NCBI RefSeq assembly: GCF_011947195.1
Contig: NZ_JAATVY010000001.1
Location: 1-64,000 of the forward strand
From: Planosporangium thailandense
Lineage (GTDB): Bacteria > Actinomycetota > Actinomycetes > Mycobacteriales > Micromonosporaceae
DNA length: 64,000 nt
Reading direction: 5' to 3'
Numbering within the stretch: position 1 is the stretch's first letter; each line of letters opens with the position of its first letter. Below the pieces are notes generated by a model. The model ran no database searches and was not told the origin of the DNA. It saw only the letters and a list, made by a program, of their open reading frames with translations. This document shows positions 22,324 through 33,580 of this stretch, piece by piece. A program made the position numbers and the translations under genes.

Positions 22324-24171
22324 TCACTCCGGGACGCGGCGGTACGCGCCGTCGCTGGCGCTGGTCGCCATCGACGCGTACGCCCGCAGCGCCGCCGAGA
22401 CCGGGCGGTCCCGGTCGGCCGGCGTGTACGGGCGGTCGCGCTTGTCCTGCGCGATCCGGCGGGCCTCCAGGACGTCGTCGGGCACGTTGAGCACCAGCGA
22501 CCTGGCCGGGATGTCGATAGCGATCTCGTCGCCGTCCTCGACCAGCGCGATCAGGCCGCCACCGGCCGCCTCGGGCGAGATGTGCCCGATGGACAGCCCG
22601 GACGTGCCGCCGGAGAAGCGCCCGTCGGTGATCAGCGCGCAGGCCCGGCCGAGCCCGCGGCCCTTGAGGAACGAGGTCGGGTAGAGCATCTCCTGCATGC
22701 CCGGGCCGCCGCGCGGCCCCTCGTACCGGATGACCACGACGTCGCCGGGCTGGACGGTCTTGTCGAGGATGCCGGCGACGGCGTCCTCCTGGGACTCGAA
22801 GACCCGGGCGGGGCCGCGGAACTCCAGGCACTCGGCCGGGACGCCGGCGGTCTTGACGACGCAGCCGTCGGGCGCGAGGTTGCCGAACAGGATCGCGAGG
22901 CCGCCGTCGGCGGAGTAGGCGTTCGCCGCGTCCCGGATGCAGCCTTCGGCGGCGTCGGTGTCAAGGCTCGACCAGCGGTTGTCGGTCGAGAACGGCTCCG
23001 TGGTCCGCACCCCGCCGGGCGCGGCGTGGAACAGTTCGATCGCTTCCGGCTTCGCGCTGCCGCTGCGCACGTCCCAGTCCGCCAGCCAGGTGTCCAGCGA
23101 CTCGGCGTGCACCGAGTGCACGTCCTTGTGGAGCAGCCCGGCCCGGTTGAGCTCACCGAGGATGGCGGGGATGCCGCCGGCCCGGTGCACGTCCTCCATG
23201 TGGTACTGCGGGGTGTTCGGCGCGACCTTGCACAGGCACGGCACCCGGCGCGAGACGGCGTCGATGTCGGTGACCGAGAAGTCCAGGCCGGCCTCGCGGG
23301 CGGCAGCGAGCAGGTGCAGCACGGTGTTGGTCGACCCGCCCATGGCGACGTCGAGGGCCATGGCGTTCTCGAACGCCGCGCGCGAGGCGATCGACCGGGG
23401 CAGGACGCTCTCGTCGTCTTCGCCGTAGTAGCGGCGGGCCAGGTCCACTACGATCCGCCCGGCGTCGAGGAAGAGCTGACGCCGCGCCGCGTGGGTGGCG
23501 AGCGTCGAGCCGTTGCCCGGCAGCGACAGGCCGATCGCCTCGGTGAGGCAGTTCATCGAGTTGGCGGTGAACATGCCCGAGCACGACCCGCAGGTCGGGC
23601 ACGCGGACCGCTCGATCTGGCCGAGCTGGTCGTCGGTGACCGCCTCGTTGGCCGACGCGATCATCGCGTCGATCAGGTCGATCTTGGGGTGGACGATGCC
23701 CTCGATCGCGATCGTCTTGCCGGCCTCCATCGGGCCGCCGGAGACGAAGACGGTCGGGATGTTGAGCCGCAGGGCGGCCATGAGCATGCCCGGCGTGATC
23801 TTGTCGCAGTTGGAGATGCAGACCAGGGCGTCCGCGCAGTGCGCGTTGACCATGTACTCCACGGAGTCGGCGATCAGCTCGCGGCTGGGCAGCGAGTACA
23901 GCATGCCGCCGTGGCCCATCGCGATGCCGTCGTCGACGGCGATCGTGTTGAACTCCTTGGCGACGCCGCCGGCCTCGGCCACCGCCTCCGCCACCAGCGC
24001 GCCGAGGTTACGAAGGTGCACATGCCCGGGTACGAACTGGGTGAAGCTGTTGGCGATGGCGACGATCGGCTTGCCGAAGTCGCTGTCCGTCATCCCGGTG
24101 GCGCGCCACAGGGCGCGCGCGCCGGCCATGTTTCGACCGTGGGTGGATGTCTTCGACCTCAGTTCGGGCAT
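22324..24171 (-). CDS. ilvD: Dihydroxy-acid dehydratase
   Basis: IlvD dehydrates 2,3-dihydroxy-isovalerate and -methylvalerate to the 2-oxo acids for Val and Ile. 615 aa. Fe-S ligands are visible in [11 protein letters not shown] and [30 protein letters not shown] is the family signature. ATG 24171 has a weak -10-like CAAACT (minus strand, 24183-24178) 7 nt upstream. Unlike ilvBNC it has no visible leader peptide, so it is probably controlled differently. It is divergent from the GGDEF/EAL gene. Confidence 0.96.
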   Translation of the reverse strand: MPELRSKTSTHGRNMAGARALWRATGMTDSDFGKPIVAIANSFTQFVPGHVHLRNLGALVAEAVAEAGGVAKEFNTIAVDDGIAMGHGGMLYSLPSRELIADSVEYMVNAHCADALVCISNCDKITPGMLMAALRLNIPTVFVSGGPMEAGKTIAIEGIVHPKIDLIDAMIASANEAVTDDQLGQIERSACPTCGSCSGMFTANSMNCLTEAIGLSLPGNGSTLATHAARRQLFLDAGRIVVDLARRYYGEDDESVLPRSIASRAAFENAMALDVAMGGSTNTVLHLLAAAREAGLDFSVTDIDAVSRRVPCLCKVAPNTPQYHMEDVHRAGGIPAILGELNRAGLLHKDVHSVHAESLDTWLADWDVRSGSAKPEAIELFHAAPGGVRTTEPFSTDNRWSSLDTDAAEGCIRDAANAYSADGGLAILFGNLAPDGCVVKTAGVPAECLEFRGPARVFESQEDAVAGILDKTVQPGDVVVIRYEGPRGGPGMQEMLYPTSFLKGRGLGRACALITDGRFSGGTSGLSIGHISPEAAGGGLIALVEDGDEIAIDIPARSLVLNVPDDVLEARRIAQDKRDRPYTPADRDRPVSAALRAYASMATSASDGAYRRVPE

Positions 24172-24317
24172 GAGCCAAGTTTGGCACCGGTGGCCGCGAT
24201 CGGGGAGGCCCAGGTCGGGCGACGTCCACGAGGCGGGACGCGAATCCGGCCCCGGATAGGAAAACGGGCCAGACGAATAGGGCGACGGGCGGGACAGGAG
24301 CCGGGACGTGCGGCACA

Positions 24318-26696
24318 GTGGAGGTCGTGCCTGTCATCTACGGTCTCGCGCCGGCGGCGGCCTGTGCCGTCGCCGTCGTGCTCTGCGCGACCGTGCTGGT
24401 CAGAGTGGCCAGGGCCGGCGACGCGATCCCCGGTGAGCGCGCCCGCGAGGGCTGGGAGGAGCGCGAGGACCGGACGGACCAGGCAGACCGGACGGTTCGC
24501 GACGACCGGACGATTCGGGAGGACCGCCGGCGGGCCTGCCTGATCCTGGCGCTGGCGCTACCGCTCGGCGCGCTCGGGCCGGTGGCCGTGCTCCTCGACG
24601 TGATGGTGGCCACCGAACCGTCGGGGCTGCGGCTGGGCGCGGAGGCGGCGGCCACGTCGGTGCTGTCGACGCCGTTGATCCTGGCCGGCGCGCTCGGTGG
24701 GCTGGGCATCGTCACCAGCCGGCGGGCGCTGCTGCGCCACGTCCTCGACGGCCTGGTCATCGGCGTCAGCGTGTTCTACGCCGGCTGGACGCTGGTGGGC
24801 GAGCCACTGCACCGCCACCACGGCGGAGACCCGACGCCGCAGCGGCTGCAGGCCTCCTGCGTCGTGGTGTCCGGTCCGATCCTGGTCGGGCTCGTCGCGA
24901 CCGGCGTGCTCGTGGCCGCGGGGCTCAAGTCGCCGCCGGTCCGCCGGCTGTGCCTGGGCGCCGCCGTACCGTGCCTGGCGGCGTCGCTGTTGCCGATGGC
25001 CGTGTTCTTCGCCAACGGCGTGTTGACGGCGGTGGCCGTCCTCGGATACGGGCTCGGCGCGCTCGTCCTGACGTACGCCGTCCGGACGGCGCCGGTGCCG
25101 GCGCGGTCGGTCAGCCGGTCGCCGGACGGCCTCGCCGTGTCACTCGCGCTCGTCGTCGTCGCCGCGGTGGCCTGCGTGGTCCACCTGCTGTTCCTCGACG
25201 GCTCGATCGACCAGATCAGCGTCGGCGCCGCCATCGTCGTCGGCGGGGCGCTCGCCGCGCAGCAGGCGCTGGCCCGCATCGACCTCCGCCGCACCGCCGA
25301 CCGGCTGGCGCACAGCGAGGCGCATTTCCGGATGATGGCGCACACCGACGCGCTCACGGGGCTGGCCAACCGGCGGCAGCTGCTCAACGCGCTGCAGGAG
25401 GAGGGCGTCGGCGGCCCGTCCCAGGTCCTGCTCGCGATCGACCTCGACGGGTTCAAGAACATCAACGACACGCGCGGGCACGACGTGGGTGACCTCGTGC
25501 TCGTCGACGTCGCCGCGCGGCTGCGGAGCAACCTGCGCCCGGGCGATCTTCCGGTACGCCTGGGCGGCGACGAGTTCGCCGTGCTGATGCGGGCGTCGGC
25601 GGTCGAGGCGACGGCGGTCGCCGAGCGGCTGCTGGCCGTGCTGTGCCGCCCGTACGAGGTCGACGGCGTGACCGTGTTCCTGTCGGCGAGCATCGGGCTG
25701 GCCTCGGCAGCCACGGCCGACACGATCGAGGGCCTCATGCGCGACGCCGACGTCGCCCTGCGCTTCGCCAAGCAGCGCGGCAAGCAGCGGGTGGAGCAGT
25801 ACGACCTGGCGTACGACCGGTGGCTGCGCCGCCGCACCGAGCTGGAGCACGAACTGCGCGGCGCGGTCGACCGCGGTGAGCTGATGCTGGTGTACCAGCC
25901 GGTGGCGCACCTGCCCGACGGCCGGGTGGCCGGGGTGGAGACGCTGCTGCGCTGGCACCACCCGCGGCTGGGGACCGTGCCGCCCGACGAGTTCATCCCG
26001 CTCGCCGAGGACGCGGGGCTGATCCACGGGCTGGGCGAGTTCGTCCTCCACGAGGCGTGCCACCAGCTGTCGCGTTGGATCGCCGACGGCCACGAGGTCT
26101 ACCTCGCCGTGAACGTGTCCGTACGCGAGCTGCACGACCCCGAGTACGCCAGGCAGGTTGCCGAGGTGCTGCGGCGGCACCGGGTGCCACCGGAGCGCCT
26201 GGTCATCGAGGTGACCGAGCACGCCGTGGCGCAGGACGTGCAGCAGCTGGTCGACCGGCTCACGGCGCTGCGCGCGGCCGGGGTACGGGTGGCGCTCGAC
26301 GATTTCGGCTCCGGGTACTCGTCGCTGGGCCAGCTGCGCACGCTGCCGGTCGACATCCTCAAAATCGACAAGACCTTGATCGAGTCGCCGCGGCCGTCCG
26401 CGGTGCGGTTCGCGCCGCCGCTCGCCGACGTCGTTGTGCAATTGGGCAACCGGCTCGGTCTGGACGTTGTCGCGGAGGGGATCACCGAGGCGGCCCAGCG
26501 GCGGATCCTCGAGGAGGCCGGCTGCCCGTACGCCCAGGGTGACCTGTTCGGACGCCCGATGCCGGCCGAGCGCGTGGAGGCGCTGTTCCGGGCGGATCCG
26601 CTTCCGCCGTACGAGCCCGGATCGGACGCTGACGATGGTTCCAAGGTCCAAAACGTGGGACAGGTTGACTCAGCGCGTGAGATGAGGCAAAGTTAG
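24318..26696 (+). CDS. Membrane GGDEF-EAL protein (c-di-GMP synthase/phosphodiesterase)
   Basis: 792 aa. The N-terminal 320 residues hold eight or so membrane helices, with a charged loop after the first (about 38-72) rich in Arg and Asp. The GGDEF domain has [19 protein letters not shown] and an intact active site [10 protein letters not shown] (416-420), so cyclase activity is plausible. The EAL domain has [10 protein letters not shown] (EAL as ETL, 541-543), VNVSVREL and [19 protein letters not shown] with the usual acidic residues, so phosphodiesterase activity is also plausible; which one dominates is not readable. GTG 24318 opens the frame; GTG 24327 has CACAGT at leaderless spacing and may be the real start. 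Only 4 nt separate its stop from the ilvB leader ORF. Confidence 0.9.
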   Translation: MEVVPVIYGLAPAAACAVAVVLCATVLVRVARAGDAIPGERAREGWEEREDRTDQADRTVRDDRTIREDRRRACLILALALPLGALGPVAVLLDVMVATEPSGLRLGAEAAATSVLSTPLILAGALGGLGIVTSRRALLRHVLDGLVIGVSVFYAGWTLVGEPLHRHHGGDPTPQRLQASCVVVSGPILVGLVATGVLVAAGLKSPPVRRLCLGAAVPCLAASLLPMAVFFANGVLTAVAVLGYGLGALVLTYAVRTAPVPARSVSRSPDGLAVSLALVVVAAVACVVHLLFLDGSIDQISVGAAIVVGGALAAQQALARIDLRRTADRLAHSEAHFRMMAHTDALTGLANRRQLLNALQEEGVGGPSQVLLAIDLDGFKNINDTRGHDVGDLVLVDVAARLRSNLRPGDLPVRLGGDEFAVLMRASAVEATAVAERLLAVLCRPYEVDGVTVFLSASIGLASAATADTIEGLMRDADVALRFAKQRGKQRVEQYDLAYDRWLRRRTELEHELRGAVDRGELMLVYQPVAHLPDGRVAGVETLLRWHHPRLGTVPPDEFIPLAEDAGLIHGLGEFVLHEACHQLSRWIADGHEVYLAVNVSVRELHDPEYARQVAEVLRRHRVPPERLVIEVTEHAVAQDVQQLVDRLTALRAAGVRVALDDFGSGYSSLGQLRTLPVDILKIDKTLIESPRPSAVRFAPPLADVVVQLGNRLGLDVVAEGITEAAQRRILEEAGCPYAQGDLFGRPMPAERVEALFRADPLPPYEPGSDADDGSKVQNVGQVDSAREMRQS
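26665..26693 (+). promoter_or_regulatory. Promoter of the ilvB leader
   Basis: TTGACT (-35, 26665-26670), a 17-bp spacer and CAAAGT (-10, 26688-26693) predict a start of transcription at about 26700, the first base of or one base before the leader ATG. The promoter lies inside the 3' end of the upstream GGDEF/EAL gene. Confidence 0.6.
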
Positions 26697-26700
26697 CGCC

Positions 26701-26736
26701 ATGTCGACCACGCCTCGCCGAGTACTTATCACCTAG
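26701..26736 (+). CDS. ilvBNC leader peptide
   Basis: An 11-codon ORF, MSTTPRRVLIT, with consecutive Val-Leu-Ile codons gta-ctt-atc. In DNA where codons nearly always end in G or C, gta and ctt are rare and would make a ribosome sensitive to Val- and Leu-tRNA charging. It starts at the predicted transcription start (leaderless) and its stop codon lies in the first hairpin of the attenuator. Short leaders of this kind precede ilvB in other actinobacteria. Confidence 0.75.
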   Translation: MSTTPRRVLIT

Positions 26737-26794
26737 CGCGCTGAGCTGACTGTCGGCGCGCTAGCCCCCGTGCACCTCGCACGCGGGCTTTTTT
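26733..26794 (+). terminator. ilvBNC transcription attenuator
   Basis: Hairpin 1 pairs CTAGCGCG (26733-26740) with CGCGCTAG (26757-26764) and covers the leader stop codon. The terminator pairs 26764-26773 with 26779-26788 (one mismatch) and is followed by six T (26789-26794). The right arm of hairpin 1 touches the base of the terminator stem, so the two compete at 26763-26764. A ribosome stalled at the Val-Leu-Ile codons or released at the stop would shift this balance (inference from the family mechanism). Confidence 0.7.
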
Positions 26795-26892
26795 CATGCC
26801 CGGCGTCCATGCCCCCCGCTCCCGCCGGCCCCCGGGGCCGATGTGATCGAAGCCACCCGCGAGCCCGTTACCGTTCAACCGAAGGCGATCCG

Positions 26893-28736
26893 ATGAGCAG
26901 ACCAACGCCAGAAGTTCTCGCCCACCGACCTGCCGCGCACGCCGCCCAGACCACCCCGTCGAACCCCGTGGCGCAGATCACCGAGGGTCCGATGAACGGC
27001 GCCAGCGCTCTTGTCCGTTCACTCGAGGAGCTCGGCGTAGACATCGTCTTCGGTATCCCGGGCGGTGCGATCCTGCCGGCCTACGACCCGCTGTTCGACT
27101 CCAAGAAGGTGCGCCACATCCTGGTCCGCCACGAGCAGGGCGCCGGCCACGCGGCCACCGGGTACGCGCAGGCCACCGGCCGGGTCGGCGTCTGCATGGC
27201 CACCTCCGGGCCGGGCGCGACCAACCTGGTGACGCCGATCGCGGACGCGTACATGGACTCGGTGCCCATGGTCGCGATCACCGGACAGGTGGCGAAGAGC
27301 GCGATCGGTACCGACGCGTTCCAGGAAGCCGACATCCAGGGGATCACGCTCCCGATCACCAAGCACAACTACCTGGTCCAGACCGGCGAGGAGCTGCCGC
27401 GCATCCTCGCCGAGGCGTTCCACCTCGCCGCCACCGGGCGCCCGGGCCCGGTGCTGGTCGACATCCCCAAGGACGTGCTCCAGGGGCAGACCATGTTCAC
27501 CTGGCCGCCGACGCTGGAGCTGCCCGGCTACCACCCGACGATGCACCCGCACGGCAAGCAGATCCGGGAGGCGGCCCGGCTGATCGCCTCGGCCAAGCGG
27601 CCGGTGTTCTACGTCGGCGGCGGCGTCCTCAAGGCCGGCGCCTCGGCCGGCCTGCGCAAGCTCGCGGAGCTGACCGGCGTGCCGGTGGTGACGACGCTCA
27701 TGGCGCGGGGCGCGTTCCCCGACTCGCACCCGCAGCACCTGGGCATGCCCGGCATGCACGGCACGGTCTCGGCCGTCTACGCGCTCCAGCGCGCCGACCT
27801 GATCGTGGCGCTCGGCGCCCGCTTCGACGACCGGGTCACCGGCAAGCTCGACTCGTTCGCGCCCAACGCGACGATCGTGCACGCCGACATCGACCCGGCC
27901 GAGATCGGCAAGAACCGGGCGGCCGACGTGCCGATCGTCGGTGATGCCCGGTACGTCATCGACGAGCTGATCGCCGCGGTCTCCGCCGAGGCGAGCGACG
28001 GGCCGGCCGGGCGCGAGCGGCTCGCCGACTGGTGGAGCCAGCTCGACGACCTCCGTGACCGGTACCCCCTGGGCTGGGAGGACCCGGCGGACGGCACCCT
28101 CGCGCCGCAGCAGGTGATCAAGCGGCTGGGTGAGATCGTCGGGCCGGACGCAATCTACGTCGCAGGCGTGGGCCAGCACCAGATGTGGGCCGCACAGTTC
28201 ATCAAGTACGAGAACCCGGCCACCTGGCTGAACTCGGGCGGGCTCGGCACGATGGGCTACGCCGTGCCCGCGGCGATGGGCGCGAAGGCCGGCGCCCCCG
28301 ACAAGGTGGTCTGGGCCATCGACGGGGACGGCTGCTTCCAGATGACCAACCAGGAGCTGGCGACCTGCGCTCTGGAAGGTATTCCGATCAAGGTGGCCGT
28401 CATCAACAACGGCAACCTCGGCATGGTGCGGCAGTGGCAGACGCTCTTCTACGACGAGCGCTACTCCAACACCGACCTCGGTACCCACAAGCACCGCATC
28501 CCCGACTTCGTCAAGCTGGCCGACGCGCTCGGCTGCGTGGGCCTGCGCTGCGAGACCGTCAGCGACCTGGACAACACGATCGCCGCGGCGATGGCCGTCA
28601 CCGACCAGCCGGTGGTCATCGACTTCGTCGTGGGCAAGGACGCGATGGTGTGGCCGATGGTCGCGGCCGGCACGAGCAACGACGAGATCATGTTCGCCCG
28701 CGGCGTGCGGCCGCGCTTCGACGAGGACGACATCTG

Positions 28737-28737
<1 letters not shown>
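26893..28737 (+). CDS. ilvB: Acetolactate synthase large (catalytic) subunit
   Basis: A ThDP enzyme, 614 aa, making acetolactate or acetohydroxybutyrate, the first common step to Val, Leu and Ile. The catalytic Glu lies in [31 protein letters not shown] and the later [12 protein letters not shown] form the ThDP-Mg site; [15 protein letters not shown] is the central FAD-binding domain. ATG 26893 follows GAAGGCGA; the in-frame GTG at 26770 lies within the attenuator and is not protein-like. The stop overlaps the ilvN start (TGATG). Confidence 0.96.
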
Positions 28738-30279
<1,542 letters not shown>

Positions 30280-30294
30280 CACCGAGACGGCCTG

Positions 30295-30360
30295 ACCCGC
30301 GCGCGAAGCGCGCGGGTGTGATCCCGGGCGCCGGGGCGGCCACCTTCGCCCCGGCGCCCG
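30295..30360 (+). terminator. Two tandem hairpins after ilvC
   Basis: The first pairs ACCCGCGCGC (30295-30304) with 30308-30317 round GAA. The second pairs CGGGCGCCGGGGC (30325-30337) with 30348-30360, a perfect 13-bp stem. Neither has a U tract, as is common in high-GC actinobacteria. They begin 15 nt after the ilvC stop. Confidence 0.6.
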
Positions 30361-30452
30361 AGCACTCCCACCGATCCTGTCGGATCGACGAGCTTGTTTC
30401 GAGCCAACAACTCTGGCCGGCGGCTGTCAATACGCGCCGCCCGGTTGACATC

Positions 30453-30508
30453 CCATGATCGTGAAGGATTTTCCGCGTCAGGACACGGAAAATCCTTCAG
30501 GATCATGG
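30453..30508. terminator. Long 27-bp-arm palindrome in the ilvC-leuB gap
   Basis: Arms 30453-30479 and 30482-30508 pair at 25 of 27 positions around a 2-nt centre. The outer part CCATGATC-N-TGAAGG and CCTTCAGGATCATGG matches the palindrome after the Nudix gene at 9735-9784. It sits about 90 nt before leuB and separates it from ilvC. Confidence 0.65.
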
Positions 30509-30598
30509 AACGGGGCGTCCAGATGGTGGACCTGGTGTACCGATACCTAGGACGATGCCTTAACGTTCCTTAGACCGTACGAAAGCGAGAGAACGGAC

Positions 30599-31636
30599 AT
30601 GACGGTGGCGCGAATCGCGGTGGTGGCCGGTGACGGTATCGGACCCGAGGTCGTCGCGCAGGCGCGCAAGGTGCTCGAAACCGTCCTGCCCGGTATCGAG
30701 GCGACCGAGTACGACCTGGGCGCGGCCCGCTACCACCGCACCGGTGAGGTCCTTCCCGACAGCGTGCTGGACGAACTGGGCCAGCACGACGCGATCCTGC
30801 TCGGCGCGGTCGGCGACCCGTCGGTGCCGTCCGGGGTGCTGGAGCGGGGGCTGCTGCTGAAGCTGCGCTTCGCGTTCGATCAGTACGTCAACCTGCGCCC
30901 GTCCCGGCTGTGGCCGGGCACCACGAGCCCCCTGGCGAACGCCAAGCCGGGCGAGATCGACCTCGTGGTGGTGCGCGAGGGCACCGAGAGCCTGTACGCC
31001 GGCGCCGGCGGCAACCTGCACAAGGGCACCCCGGCCGAGGTGGCCACGGAGGAGAGCCTCAACACCCGGCACGGCGTCGAGCGGGTCGTCCGCGACGCCT
31101 TCGCCCGCGCCGCCGCCCGGCCCCGCCGCAAGCTGACCCTGGTCCACAAGAACAACGTGCTGACCCACGCCGGCGACCTGTGGGCGCGGACCTTCAACGA
31201 GGTGGCGGCGGAGTACCCGGACATCGCGACCGAGTACCAGCACGTCGACGCCGCCGCGATGTTCCTGGTGACCCAGCCGCAGCGCTACGACGTGATCGTC
31301 ACCGACAACCTCTTCGGTGACATCCTCACCGACGTCGCCGCTGCCATCACCGGCGGAATCGGCCTGGCCGCGAGCGGAAACATCAACCCCGACCGGCGGT
31401 ACCCCTCGATGTTCGAGCCGGTGCACGGCTCCGCTCCGGACATCGCCGGCAAGGGTCTGGCCGACCCGGCCGCCGCCGTGCTCTCGGTGGGGCTCCTGCT
31501 CGAGCACCTCGGTCACCCCGAGGCCGCTCGGCGGGTCACCGACGCCGTGGCCGCGGAGCTCGCCGGGCGCACACCTGGCGCCCCGCTGCGCACCGACGAG
31601 GTCGGCGACCGGCTCGCGGCGGCGGTATCCGCCTGA
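30599..31636 (+). CDS. leuB: 3-Isopropylmalate dehydrogenase
   Basis: LeuB oxidises and decarboxylates 3-isopropylmalate to 2-oxoisocaproate in Leu synthesis; 345 aa. The start [20 protein letters not shown] and the substrate/metal region [20 protein letters not shown] are family signatures, and [15 protein letters not shown] is the NAD-binding segment. It is of the actinobacterial type. ATG 30599 has GAGAGAACGG upstream. The gap before it holds terminators, so leuB has its own promoter, which I could not place with confidence. Confidence 0.95.
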   Translation: MTVARIAVVAGDGIGPEVVAQARKVLETVLPGIEATEYDLGAARYHRTGEVLPDSVLDELGQHDAILLGAVGDPSVPSGVLERGLLLKLRFAFDQYVNLRPSRLWPGTTSPLANAKPGEIDLVVVREGTESLYAGAGGNLHKGTPAEVATEESLNTRHGVERVVRDAFARAAARPRRKLTLVHKNNVLTHAGDLWARTFNEVAAEYPDIATEYQHVDAAAMFLVTQPQRYDVIVTDNLFGDILTDVAAAITGGIGLAASGNINPDRRYPSMFEPVHGSAPDIAGKGLADPAAAVLSVGLLLEHLGHPEAARRVTDAVAAELAGRTPGAPLRTDEVGDRLAAAVSA

Positions 31637-31853
31637 CCGGCGGGCCTCACGCCTTCGGGCCCCGGATCTGCGCGTCGATCGGCGACAACGACGACGGCGA
31701 ACCGGGGCAAATCAACGCCACTTTTCCTTGATCGACGCGATTGACCCGTTCGACCCCGCCGGACGTCCTCACTTTAACGAGCGTTCGGGGGTAAGTTGCA
31801 GGCACGGCCGGTACGGCCCGGCACCCCACCGAGAAGATTTGCGGAGGACATGT

Positions 31854-32948
31854 ATGAGCGGCGGTGAGAGCCTCGAGTTCGAGATTCATCCGAATCCGGC
31901 GGCGGTACCCGCCGCGGAGCGGGCCGCTCTGCTGGCCAACCCCGGATTCGGCCGGATCTTCACCGACCACATGGTCACCATTCGATACGCCGAGGGCAAG
32001 GGCTGGTACGACCCCCGGGTCGAGGCTCGTGCGCCGATCCAGATGGACCCCGCGACGGCTGTCCTGCACTACGCCCAGGAGATCTTCGAGGGGCTGAAGG
32101 CCTACCGAACCGATGACGGTGGCCTGACCATGTTCCGGCCCGACGCCAACGCGCGGCGGTTCCAGGAGTCGGCCCGGCGTATGGCCATGGCGGAGCTTCC
32201 TGAGCAGCTGTTCCTCGACTCGCTCGCCGAGCTCGTCCGGATCGACCGCGACTGGGTGCCCGACGACCCTGACGGCAGCCTGTACCTGCGCCCGTTCATG
32301 TTCGCGAGCGAGGTGTTCCTCGGCGTCAAGCCGTCCGCGGAGTACCTGTACGTCGTGATCGCCTCGCCGGTCGGCCCGTACTTCAAGGGCGGCGTGGCGC
32401 CGGTGACCGTGTGGGTGTCGACCGAGTACACGCGGGCCGCGCCCGGTGGCACCGGTGCGGCCAAGTGTGGCGGTAACTACGCCACCAGCCTGGCGGCGCA
32501 GGCCGAGGGGATCGAGCACGGCTGCGAGCAGGTGGTGTTCCTCGACGCGGTCGAGCGCCGGTACGTCGACGAGCTCGGCGGCATGAACATCTTCTTCGTC
32601 TTCGACGACGGCAGCCTGGTCACGCCGCCGCTCGGCACGATCCTGCCCGGCATCACCCGGGACGCGGTGATCGCGCTGGCCCGCGAGCAGGGGCACGAGG
32701 TCCGCGAGGAGCCGTACTCGATCGACCAGTGGCGCGCCGACGCCGCCAGCGGCCGGCTGCGCGAGGTGTTCGCCTGCGGTACGGCTGCGGTGCTGACCCC
32801 GATCGGGACCGTCCGGTCGGCGGACGGCGAGTTCACCGTCGGCGACGGCAGCACCGGTGAGGTTACCGGTCGGCTGCGCCAGACCCTGGTCGACATCCAG
32901 CGCGGCCACGTCGCCGACACCCACGGCTGGGTGCGCCGCGTCATCTGA
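31854..32948 (+). CDS. ilvE: Branched-chain amino acid aminotransferase
   Basis: A fold-type IV PLP enzyme, 364 aa, interconverting Val, Leu and Ile with their 2-oxo acids. HYAQEIFEGLKAYR is the N-terminal signature; the PLP lysine is in TGAAKCGGNYATSL; EVFACGTAAVLTPIG binds the PLP phosphate. ATG 31854 has GCGGAGGA upstream. It lies 217 nt after leuB; this gap holds no gene and no leader peptide that I can see. Confidence 0.95.
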   Translation: MSGGESLEFEIHPNPAAVPAAERAALLANPGFGRIFTDHMVTIRYAEGKGWYDPRVEARAPIQMDPATAVLHYAQEIFEGLKAYRTDDGGLTMFRPDANARRFQESARRMAMAELPEQLFLDSLAELVRIDRDWVPDDPDGSLYLRPFMFASEVFLGVKPSAEYLYVVIASPVGPYFKGGVAPVTVWVSTEYTRAAPGGTGAAKCGGNYATSLAAQAEGIEHGCEQVVFLDAVERRYVDELGGMNIFFVFDDGSLVTPPLGTILPGITRDAVIALAREQGHEVREEPYSIDQWRADAASGRLREVFACGTAAVLTPIGTVRSADGEFTVGDGSTGEVTGRLRQTLVDIQRGHVADTHGWVRRVI

Positions 32949-32961
32949 TCGCCGTTGAAGA

Positions 32962-32995
32962 CCGGCGCGCCGGCCCCGTGGGCTCGGCGCGCCGG
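32962..32995 (+). terminator. Candidate terminator after ilvE
   Basis: The sequence CGGCGCGCCGG occurs at 32963-32973 and again at 32985-32995. Each copy is itself palindromic, so they pair with each other as an 11-bp stem with an 11-nt loop. It starts 14 nt after the ilvE stop. Confidence 0.5.
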
Positions 32996-33439
32996 CCCCG
33001 TTAGCCCAGCGCGTCGGCCGCCGGGAACCGTCCGGGCGCCCCGTGGCCGGGAACCGTAGCGTCACCCGTCGGCCGCCGGGAACCGTCCGGGCGCGCCGCG
33101 CGTCCAACCGGCACCTGTCGCTCTGTGCTGGGAGGTCCCCGTGCCGACGGCCTCTTTCACCGCCCTGCCACTGGCCACGCTGACGCTGACAGCCCGGTTG
33201 GCGCCGCCGCCGGCCGGCGCGCCGTCCGAGAGGGTCGATCCGCGGCCGGGAGGCCAGGACAGCGGACCGGACGAGCCTGGATCGGGAGAGGCCGGCTGAG
33301 TTCTGGATCGGGAGAGGCCGGCTGAGTTCTGCTGCCTCGTCGGCTACGGTGGTAATCAGGACCGCAATGACCAGGCCAAACCTGTGACTTCACGCACTAC
33401 TGGTCCCGGAATGCGGAAAGTGCTTCCAGGATGTCGGAC
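32996..33439. other. Gene-free stretch with two sets of direct repeats
   Basis: No supported gene here. A 28-bp sequence (CGTCGGCCGCCGGGAACCGT and 8 more bases) occurs at 33012-33039 and again at 33067-33094. A 26-bp unit is tandemly duplicated at 33277-33302 and 33303-33328. An open frame of 66 codons at 33125-33325 runs through the second repeat and is Arg/Gly-rich; I do not count it as a gene. Confidence 0.5.
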
Positions 33440-33460
33440 GTGCGTGGCACTGTACTATGC

Positions 33461-33499
33461 GTGACCGCAGTCCGCACCGTACTGATTATTGGCCCCTAG
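33461..33499 (+). CDS. cimA leader peptide
   Basis: A 12-codon ORF, MTAVRTVLIIGP, starting at GTG and containing gta-ctg-att-att (Val-Leu-Ile-Ile). A longer version in the same frame from GTG 33440 would add MRGTVLC, with two more branched-chain codons, and has CAGGA 8 nt upstream. A TACTAT box (33453-33458) lies just before the short form. The stop codon is at the foot of an attenuator hairpin, the same arrangement as the ilvB leader. att and gta are rare in this DNA. Confidence 0.6.
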   Translation: MTAVRTVLIIGP

Positions 33500-33556
33500 C
33501 GCGCCAGCACTCGACGCTGGGCGCGCAGACCTCTCGCATTCGCGGGGGGTCTTTTT
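33499..33556 (+). terminator. cimA transcription attenuator
   Basis: Hairpin 1 pairs GCGCGCCAGC (33499-33508) with 33516-33526, with one bulged G. The terminator pairs AGACCTCTCGC (33527-33537) with 33542-33552 over 11 bp including two G-U pairs, followed by five T (33552-33556). It lies 25 nt before the cimA start and directly after a leader ORF with Val-Leu-Ile-Ile codons. Confidence 0.65.
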
Positions 33557-33580
33557 CGTTGTGGAGAGGCTGGAAGATCA

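Noticed and set aside
26770-26892. In-frame upstream start for ilvB
   Set aside because: It falls in the attenuator terminator and codes for Pro/Arg-rich sequence; ATG 26893 has a ribosome site and family-like N-terminus.
33125-33325. 66-codon open frame between ilvE and cimA
   Set aside because: Low-complexity Arg/Gly content running through a tandem duplication, with no ribosome site or homology.
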